Assembly: GCF_947502995.1 (NCBI RefSeq)
Contig: NZ_CANNBW010000009.1
Location: forward strand, 1-64,000
DNA: 64,000 nt
Direction: 5' to 3'
From: an uncultured Tenacibaculum sp.
Lineage (GTDB): Bacteria > Bacteroidota > Bacteroidia > Flavobacteriales > Flavobacteriaceae
The notes below the pieces were generated by a model, which worked only from the letters and a program-made list of their open reading frames with translations, did not search any database and had not been told where the DNA came from. The translations under genes and the position numbers were made by a program. Shown here in pieces: positions 58,244-64,000 of this stretch. Numbering within the stretch: position 1 is the stretch's first letter; every line of letters starts with the position of its first letter.

Positions 58244-61066
58244 ATGCAATACAATCACCAAGAAATCGAAAAAAAGTGGCAAGAGTTTTGGGCAAAAAAC
58301 CAAACTTTTAAAGCGAGTAACACTTCCGATAAGCCAAAATATTATGTGTTAGATATGTTTCCTTATCCATCTGGAGCAGGATTACATGTTGGACACCCAT
58401 TGGGATATATCGCAAGTGATATTTATGCGCGTTACAAACGTCATAAAGGATTTAATGTATTGCACCCACAAGGTTACGATTCTTTCGGGTTACCAGCAGA
58501 ACAGTATGCAATTCAAACAGGTCAGCATCCTGCAATTACTACAGAAACAAATATTAAAACCTATCGCGGACAGTTAGATAAAATCGGATTTTCATTCGAT
58601 TGGTCTCGTGAAGTTCGTACATCAAACCCAGAATATTATAAATGGACACAGTGGATTTTTATCCAATTGTTCAATTCTTGGTATAATAAAGATTCAGATA
58701 AAGCAGAAGATGTAAGTACATTAATTGAAAAGTTTGAAGCTGAAGGAAATACAACTGTAAATGCAGTTTGTGATGAAGATATCATTACGTTCACTGCTGA
58801 TGAGTGGAACGGTTTTTCTTCAACAAAACAACAAGAAATTTTATTACAATATCGTTTAACATTTTTATCTGATACTGAAGTAAACTGGTGTCCAGCTTTA
58901 GGAACAGTTTTAGCAAATGATGAAATTGTAAACGGAGTTTCAGAACGTGGAGGTCATCCTGTTGTTCGTAAAAAAATGACACAATGGTCGATGCGAATTT
59001 CTGCCTATGCACAACGTTTATTAGACGGATTAAATGGAATCGATTGGCCACAACCATTAAAAGATATTCAAACCAACTGGATTGGTCGTTCGCAAGGAGC
59101 AATGGTTTCTTTTAAAGTTGATGGACACAATGCTAATATCGATGTGTTTACAACGCGTCCTGATACGATTTACGGAGTAAGTTTTATGACATTAGCTCCA
59201 GAACATGAATTAGTAGCAAAAATTACTACTGATGCACAACGTGAAGCAGTAGAAACTTATGTTGAAGCTACGGCAAAACGCTCAGAAAGAGATCGTATGG
59301 CTGATGTAAAAACAATTTCTGGAGTTTTTACAGGAGCATATGCAATTCATCCATTTTCTGGAAAACAAGTACCAATTTGGATTGGTGATTATGTATTAGC
59401 AAGCTACGGAACTGGTGCTGTAATGGCAGTTCCTTGTGGTGACCAACGTGATTACGATTTTGCAAAGCATTTCGATTTAGAGATTCCAAATATTTTTGAA
59501 GGTGTAGATATTTCTGAAGAAGCTTTTGCTGATAAAGAAAAATCTGTTATTGCGAATTCTGATTTCTTAAATGGTTTACCATACAAGAAAGCGATGAAAA
59601 CTGTAATCTATGAAATGGAACAACGTGGATTTGGTTTCGGAAAAATAAACTATCGTTTACGTGATGCAGTATTTAGTCGTCAACGTTATTGGGGAGAACC
59701 ATTCCCAGTATATTACAAAGACGGAATGCCTCAAATGATTGAAAAGCAACATTTACCTGTAGTTTTACCAGAAGTTGAAAAGTATTTACCAACAGAAGAT
59801 GGTAAACCGCCATTAGGAAATGCTGATGTTTGGGCTTGGGACATAACTACAAATGCTGTTGTTTCAAACGATAAAGTAGATAATGAAACTGTATTTCCAT
59901 TAGAACTAAATACGATGCCAGGTTGGGCGGGAAGTTCTTGGTATTTTAATCGTTATATGGATGCTACAAATGATGGTGATTTTGTGAGCAAAGAAGCGGT
60001 TGAATATTGGAAAGAAGTTGATTTATATATCGGTGGTTCTGAACATGCAACAGGACATTTATTATATGCACGTTTTTGGCAAAAGTTTTTATTCGATTTA
60101 GGTTTAGTTCCTGTGGATGAGTTTGCGAAGAAGTTAATCAACCAAGGAATGATTTTAGGAACTTCTGCTATCGTATACAGAGTTGCAGGAACAAACAAAT
60201 ACGTTTCTTTAGGTCTTAAAGACAACTATAAAGCCGATGAATTACAGGAATTACGTGTAGATGTAAAATTAATTAATTCTTCAGATGAGTTAGATTTAGA
60301 AGGATTAAAGAATTGGCAACCACAATATGCAGATGCTGAATTTGAGTTAGAAGACGGAAAATACATTGTAGGTCGTGAAGTTGAAAAAATGTCTAAACGT
60401 TGGTTTAACGTTGTAAATCCTGATGATATTTGTGAGGAATACGGAGCAGATAGTTTACGTTTATTTGAGATGTTCTTAGGACCTTTAGAGCAATTCAAAC
60501 CTTGGAAAACCTCTGGTATTTCTGGAGTGTATTCTTTCTTAAAGAGACTTTGGAAGTTATTCCATAACGGAGAAAACTTTGAAGTTTCAGAAGGTGAACC
60601 AACTAAAGACAACTTAAAAACATTACATAAAACAATTAAGAAAGTAGAAGAAGATATTGAGAATTTCTCTTTCAATACTTCGGTTTCTACATTCATGATT
60701 GCGGTGAATGAGTTCACTGCTCAAAAATGTAATAACAAAGCAATTCTAGAAGAGTTATTAATCTTAGTTTCTCCTTATGCGCCACATATCGCAGAAGAAT
60801 TATGGAGTAAATTAGGGAATGAAAACTCGATTGCTTTTGCAGCTTTCCCTCAGTTTGATGGAAAACACTTAGTAGAGTCTGAAAAAGAATATCCAATTTC
60901 TTTTAATGGAAAAATGCGTTTCAAGCTTAATTTACCATTAGATATGTCGAAAGAAGATATTGAAAAAACAGTAATGGCTCACGAAAAAACACAAGAACAA
61001 TTACAAGGTCGTACACCTAAAAAGGTGATTATTGTACCTGGAAAGATTATCAATATCGTAGGATAA
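58244..61066 (+). CDS. leuS: Leucyl-tRNA synthetase
   Basis: A 940-residue class I synthetase charging tRNA-Leu. The HIGH-like motif is His48-Val-Gly-His51 in GAGLHVGHPLGY. The KMSKS-like motif is KMSKR at 715-719. The CP1 editing domain includes TTRPDTIYGVSFMTLAPEH and GTGAVMAVPCGDQRDYDFA, keeping the Thr-rich and Asp editing site. It is about 80 residues longer than E. coli LeuS; the extra length is partly an insertion near residues 150-205 (AEDVSTLIEKFEAEG) before the zinc-region WCPALGTVLAN. The C-terminus carries the anticodon-binding domain. Confidence 0.97.
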   Translation: MQYNHQEIEKKWQEFWAKNQTFKASNTSDKPKYYVLDMFPYPSGAGLHVGHPLGYIASDIYARYKRHKGFNVLHPQGYDSFGLPAEQYAIQTGQHPAITTETNIKTYRGQLDKIGFSFDWSREVRTSNPEYYKWTQWIFIQLFNSWYNKDSDKAEDVSTLIEKFEAEGNTTVNAVCDEDIITFTADEWNGFSSTKQQEILLQYRLTFLSDTEVNWCPALGTVLANDEIVNGVSERGGHPVVRKKMTQWSMRISAYAQRLLDGLNGIDWPQPLKDIQTNWIGRSQGAMVSFKVDGHNANIDVFTTRPDTIYGVSFMTLAPEHELVAKITTDAQREAVETYVEATAKRSERDRMADVKTISGVFTGAYAIHPFSGKQVPIWIGDYVLASYGTGAVMAVPCGDQRDYDFAKHFDLEIPNIFEGVDISEEAFADKEKSVIANSDFLNGLPYKKAMKTVIYEMEQRGFGFGKINYRLRDAVFSRQRYWGEPFPVYYKDGMPQMIEKQHLPVVLPEVEKYLPTEDGKPPLGNADVWAWDITTNAVVSNDKVDNETVFPLELNTMPGWAGSSWYFNRYMDATNDGDFVSKEAVEYWKEVDLYIGGSEHATGHLLYARFWQKFLFDLGLVPVDEFAKKLINQGMILGTSAIVYRVAGTNKYVSLGLKDNYKADELQELRVDVKLINSSDELDLEGLKNWQPQYADAEFELEDGKYIVGREVEKMSKRWFNVVNPDDICEEYGADSLRLFEMFLGPLEQFKPWKTSGISGVYSFLKRLWKLFHNGENFEVSEGEPTKDNLKTLHKTIKKVEEDIENFSFNTSVSTFMIAVNEFTAQKCNNKAILEELLILVSPYAPHIAEELWSKLGNENSIAFAAFPQFDGKHLVESEKEYPISFNGKMRFKLNLPLDMSKEDIEKTVMAHEKTQEQLQGRTPKKVIIVPGKIINIVG

Positions 61067-61281
61067 AATATAAGTTTTTAAATTATGGATAAGTAAATCT
61101 GAGTCAATTCTGAGTTTATTTAATATATTTGGATCATATGATAAAGAATTAACATCACTATTGCTGTGAGTTTCTATAATATTTCAATGTATCCTGTATT
61201 TTAAATGCAGTAAGGCTACAGATGTATGTATCTCAATATCTATAAAAAGTGAGATTAATTAATAATTTAAAAACTTTAAAA

Positions 61282-61506
61282 ATGTTAGAAAAAATTTTAA
61301 AAATGCAAGGTTCAACTTTGTTAAATGCTTATGAACAAAGAGAAATTAAAGGAGGTAGAGTAACTGCTATAACATCAATAGACTCAGAAGGTGGTGGTTT
61401 TTGTAGTGATGCTTGTACCAGCGATAGTGATTGTGGATATGGACAAGAGTGTTTTACAGGGAAGTGTGATGGTGATGATACAAAAATGTGTAGAGTAGCA
61501 AGATAG
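61282..61506 (+). CDS. Cysteine-rich peptide with double-glycine leader
   Basis: A 74-residue peptide. Residues 1-25 are a bacteriocin-type leader with LKMQGSTLLNAYEQREIKGG (Gly24-Gly25), a form common in flavobacterial peptides exported by C39-peptidase ABC transporters. The 49-residue core has six cysteines (41, 45, 51, 57, 62, 70), spaced C-x3-C-x5-C-x5-C-x4-C-x7-C, suggesting a disulfide-rich fold. I start at the ATG at 61282; the longer GTG start at 61249 would spoil the leader. It is followed by a terminator and then a TlpA-like thiol oxidoreductase. No transporter is in the window. Confidence 0.75.
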   Translation: MLEKILKMQGSTLLNAYEQREIKGGRVTAITSIDSEGGGFCSDACTSDSDCGYGQECFTGKCDGDDTKMCRVAR

Positions 61507-61516
61507 TAATATTTAG

Positions 61517-61548
61517 CACCATCATTTATTCAAAATGATGGTGTTTTT
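61517..61548 (+). terminator. Terminator between the Cys-rich peptide and the TlpA-like gene
   Basis: CACCATCATTT (61517-61527) pairs with AAATGATGGTG (61533-61543), followed by five Ts. Placed between a short peptide gene and its neighbour, it could end most transcripts early so that the peptide is made in excess, with the enzyme expressed by read-through. Confidence 0.85.
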
Positions 61549-61563
61549 AATTTAAATAAACAA

Positions 61564-62886
61564 TTGAAAAAAAACTTTTTATTAACCGTTATTAGTTGCT
61601 TACTTCTTTTAAGTTGCAAAGTTGACAAAAATGAAATTACTGTTGAATTGAAATCTGCGATTAATGATTCGTTAAAATTCAATCCCATTTTTGAAGATTT
61701 GTATGCTGAAACATATGCAGAATACTATCCTGAATATTATAAAAAACAATTAAAAGATTTTAATTTTTCAAATAACGATTCTATTGTAATCACAACTTTC
61801 AATTCTGATTATAAAAACTTTTATTTCGATTTATACAATGACAATTTTATAAGCAAAGAAAAATTATTTGATAAAAAAGTTGATACAATTTTTGAAGGAA
61901 AAAAAGTAGAACAAACTCAACTTTTAGTATTGTCAGATTTTAGTGGAAAGACTCAAGATATTTACATTAAAACAAATAAGGAGAACAATTATAAGTTTTA
62001 TTACTCATTTCCCAAGAACTTTGAAAATTTATCAAATACGCAAGAGATAATTCAAGAATTACCTTTTTACGATTTTTCATATTCAACATATAATGAGGAG
62101 AATAAAACCACTTTTCGAAAAAAAATAAAGATTTTTCCTTCACTTAAAAACACAAATTATATTTCATCAAATAGTTCGTTAGCTCAAAAATCTAGGATAA
62201 CAATTTCATTAAGAGATTATTGGAGAGGTACGTTTAAGTATAAAAGTCAAAAATTTGATGTTGCTGTCCAAGGGTTCAACAGTTTGTATTCTAGTGTTCT
62301 AATAAAAAATGATTCTTTAAGTTTCAGTTATACTAATTATCCTTACAACACAAACTTTAGTTACAATATTAAAGATACCATTAATCTTAATGATGATTTA
62401 TTTGTTTTTGATAGTATAAATAATGATTTATCAAAGATTAAATTTAAAAAAATAGACTCTGCTGATCCTTTTTTTAGTCATAGAATTAGAACGAAAATAA
62501 AAGATTTTAAATATGTCGATCTTGAAGATCAAGATTTAAAACTTTCTAGTTTTTTAGATAAAGAATACTTACTTATTTACTTTTGGGGAACTTGGTGTAA
62601 ACCTTGTGTGAAAAGTATTCCTGATTTAGTCAAAATTCAAGAAGATTATAAAGATAAAATGAATATTGTGGGAGTAGCCTACGATAAAAATAAAGATAGA
62701 GTTAAAGAATTTGTGAATAATAATAACATTACTTGGAGTAATCATTTTACAAATAAAAGAAAGGGGATTATTAGAAATTTAAAAATTACAGAATATCCTA
62801 CTTTAATACTTATTAATAAAGATATGAGAATCTTGTATAGAGGTGTTGAAAAAGAGGAATTAATTAGTGTAATAAGCAAGTTATAG
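61564..62886 (+). CDS. TlpA-like thiol-disulfide oxidoreductase lipoprotein
   Basis: A 440-residue lipoprotein. The signal ends LLLLSCKVD, with the lipidated Cys at residue 18. About 300 residues of beta-rich, Asn/Tyr/Phe-rich sequence without a recognised domain follow. The C-terminal domain (about 320-440) is a TlpA/thioredoxin fold with active site Trp344-Cys345-Lys-Pro-Cys348 and cis-Pro region EYPTLILIN. It likely reduces or forms disulfides in the periplasm. The start is a TTG at 61564. It is 57 bases after the six-cysteine peptide gene, a plausible substrate; this pairing is inferred. Confidence 0.8.
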   Translation: MKKNFLLTVISCLLLLSCKVDKNEITVELKSAINDSLKFNPIFEDLYAETYAEYYPEYYKKQLKDFNFSNNDSIVITTFNSDYKNFYFDLYNDNFISKEKLFDKKVDTIFEGKKVEQTQLLVLSDFSGKTQDIYIKTNKENNYKFYYSFPKNFENLSNTQEIIQELPFYDFSYSTYNEENKTTFRKKIKIFPSLKNTNYISSNSSLAQKSRITISLRDYWRGTFKYKSQKFDVAVQGFNSLYSSVLIKNDSLSFSYTNYPYNTNFSYNIKDTINLNDDLFVFDSINNDLSKIKFKKIDSADPFFSHRIRTKIKDFKYVDLEDQDLKLSSFLDKEYLLIYFWGTWCKPCVKSIPDLVKIQEDYKDKMNIVGVAYDKNKDRVKEFVNNNNITWSNHFTNKRKGIIRNLKITEYPTLILINKDMRILYRGVEKEELISVISKL

Positions 62887-63029
62887 TATTGCTTAATATT
62901 TATTAGTTTTCTTGTTTTTTGATTTTAATCTCTTTTAAGTTGCTTTTTTGTTAAGAATTTACTAACTTATAAGCTAATTATTTAAGCTTTTGTTATTTGT
63001 TAACGAGCTTAATTTAAAAGGTTTACAAG

Positions 63030-63563
63030 ATGAAAAAATTAATTCCCCTAATGCTCGTTTTCTTGAGTGCCTTTCAAATTCACTCACAAAAGTTAATTCA
63101 AGACGTATCAAAAACTACTGTTGTATTTAAAATTAAATACTTCGGTTCTTATGTAGATGCCTTATTTACAAAAGTAGACATTGATGGTAATTTCGATCAA
63201 AAAGATTTAGAATCTAGCTTTTTAAATGCTACAATAGATGTAAATTCATTCGATACTAATAATTCATATCGAGATGAAATTTTATCAAAAGATTACTTTG
63301 ATGTTAAAAACCACCCAACAATTACTTTAAAATCAACAGAGATTGAAAAAGTAGCTATTAATTTATATAATCTTAAAGCTGATTTAAATATTAAAGGAAT
63401 TACAAAGTCAGTAACTTTACCTTTAATCGTTTCTGAAAACGGAAATAAGATTAGTATTAAATCAGGTTTTACCATTGATAGATTAGATTATAAAGTAGGA
63501 AAAAGTAGTTTTCTATTATCTAGAAAGGTAATTACTAATGTGAATTTTTTGGCGGTTAAGTAA
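63030..63563 (+). CDS. YceI-family periplasmic protein, first of tandem pair
   Basis: A 177-residue YceI protein with a signal peptide (LIPLMLVFLSAFQIHSQ) and mature region starting near KLIQDVSKTTVVFKIKYFGS. Conserved segments are ATIDVNSFDTNNSYRDE, DYFDVKNHPTITLKSTE and LNIKGITKSVTLPL. It likely binds a hydrophobic ligand in the periplasm. Another YceI gene starts 125 bases downstream and is similar over its visible part, so the pair arose by tandem duplication. The start is the ATG at 63030. Confidence 0.85.
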   Translation: MKKLIPLMLVFLSAFQIHSQKLIQDVSKTTVVFKIKYFGSYVDALFTKVDIDGNFDQKDLESSFLNATIDVNSFDTNNSYRDEILSKDYFDVKNHPTITLKSTEIEKVAINLYNLKADLNIKGITKSVTLPLIVSENGNKISIKSGFTIDRLDYKVGKSSFLLSRKVITNVNFLAVK

Positions 63564-63688
63564 ATTAATTCAATACTCATTTAAGTTTATATAATCTTAA
63601 AATTTACTTATTAAGACGTTTGTAAGTTTAAATAAATTGTAATTTTTCTTATCTTGAAAGTAGTTTAATCAAATGAATTTATTTCAAG

Positions 63689-64000
63689 ATGAAAAGGTTA
63701 ATTATGTTTGTTTTTCTAAGTTTTTTAACTTGGAATACTACTGCTCAAAAATTTATTCAAGACAAATTAGCTACCAAAATAACATTTAAGATTAAAAACT
63801 TTGGTTCCTATGTCGATTGCCAATTTTCTGATGTAAATTTCGATGTAAGCTTCAATAAAAATGATTTAACAAATAGTTATATCAATACCACTATAGCCGT
63901 ATCTTCGGTAGATACAAATAACAAGTCGCGAGATAAAAGTCTAAAAAAAGAGAAGTATTTTAATGTAGCAAAATTTCCTAATATCATTTTAAAATCTACA
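63689..64000 (+). CDS. YceI-family protein, second of tandem pair (cut by window end)
   Basis: A partial gene of 104 codons that runs off the right edge. It begins with the ATG at 63689 and a signal peptide (MKRLIMFVFLSFLTWNTTAQ). KFIQDKLATKITFKIKNFGS, DVSFNKNDLTNSYINTTIAV, SSVDTNNKSRDKSL and YFNVAKFPNIILKST align closely with the preceding YceI protein at the same positions. The order of motifs is the same. The 3' end and any downstream operon members are outside the window. Confidence 0.8.
   Translation, partial: MKRLIMFVFLSFLTWNTTAQKFIQDKLATKITFKIKNFGSYVDCQFSDVNFDVSFNKNDLTNSYINTTIAVSSVDTNNKSRDKSLKKEKYFNVAKFPNIILKST

Noticed and set aside
58791..59102. 103-codon minus-strand frame inside leuS
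   Set aside because: It is antisense to a conserved part of leuS and has no independent start signal or motif.
61249..61281. GTG start adding 11 residues to the Cys-rich peptide
   Set aside because: The added residues would precede a complete GG leader that already starts at the ATG at 61282.

Overview
The window is AT-rich, densely coded chromosomal DNA from a member of the Bacteroidota, almost certainly a Flavobacteriaceae. Evidence for this includes promoters of the TTTG-N19-TAnnTTTG type (for example 6807-6837 and 46930-46960), lineage-typical families (DUF4270, DUF4271, DUF4296, DUF1501/DUF1800, DUF5777, TonB receptors with a carboxypeptidase-like N-terminal domain), and the pairing of a short type II with a type III glutamine synthetase. 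I recognised no rRNA, tRNA, insertion sequence, prophage or CRISPR array.

Layout. 1-91: a 14-bp tandem repeat running off the left edge. 91-8037: SPFH protein, Ca2+/cation antiporter, divergent glutamine synthetases around two palindromes, GNAT acetyltransferase, PurM-like enzyme. 8086-13698: an accessory-looking block (thioredoxin-like/WG protein, lectin-like protein, alpha/beta hydrolase, secreted protein, YceI protein, Lrp regulator, TauE exporter, lipoprotein). 13784-25203: housekeeping (prfA, nuclease-like protein, glmS, DUF4270, a one-domain glycogen-synthase-like protein, panC, panD, flippase-like protein, a membrane-tethered HTH/WG-repeat protein, radA). 25273-28060: ECF sigma factor, probable anti-sigma factor and two exported proteins. 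28077-38122: DUF1501/DUF1800 pair, hemD, DUF4271, glycosyltransferase, dihydroorotase, DUF4296, epimerase, lipoprotein, tyrS, small Cys-rich protein. 38250-45944: membrane protein, aspartic protease, then a probable metal-uptake operon with a Met-rich outer-membrane protein, TonB receptor and PepSY protein.

46633-51341 is the most distinctive region: a class I lanthipeptide-type locus with a GG-leader precursor, a LanC cyclase with a full zinc site, and a LanB dehydratase split into two overlapping genes. The precursor core has two evenly spaced Ser/Thr-x4-Cys units. No dedicated transporter or leader protease is in the window. About 10 kb on (61282-62886) is a second GG-leader peptide, with six cysteines, next to a TlpA-type thiol-oxidoreductase lipoprotein. 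These two peptide systems are the best candidates for something undescribed.

The right end has a leucine-rich-repeat protein, an OB-fold/YceI/DUF5777 operon, a membrane-bound LytTR regulator, leuS, and two tandem YceI-family genes, the second cut by the window end. YceI-family proteins occur four times in the window.
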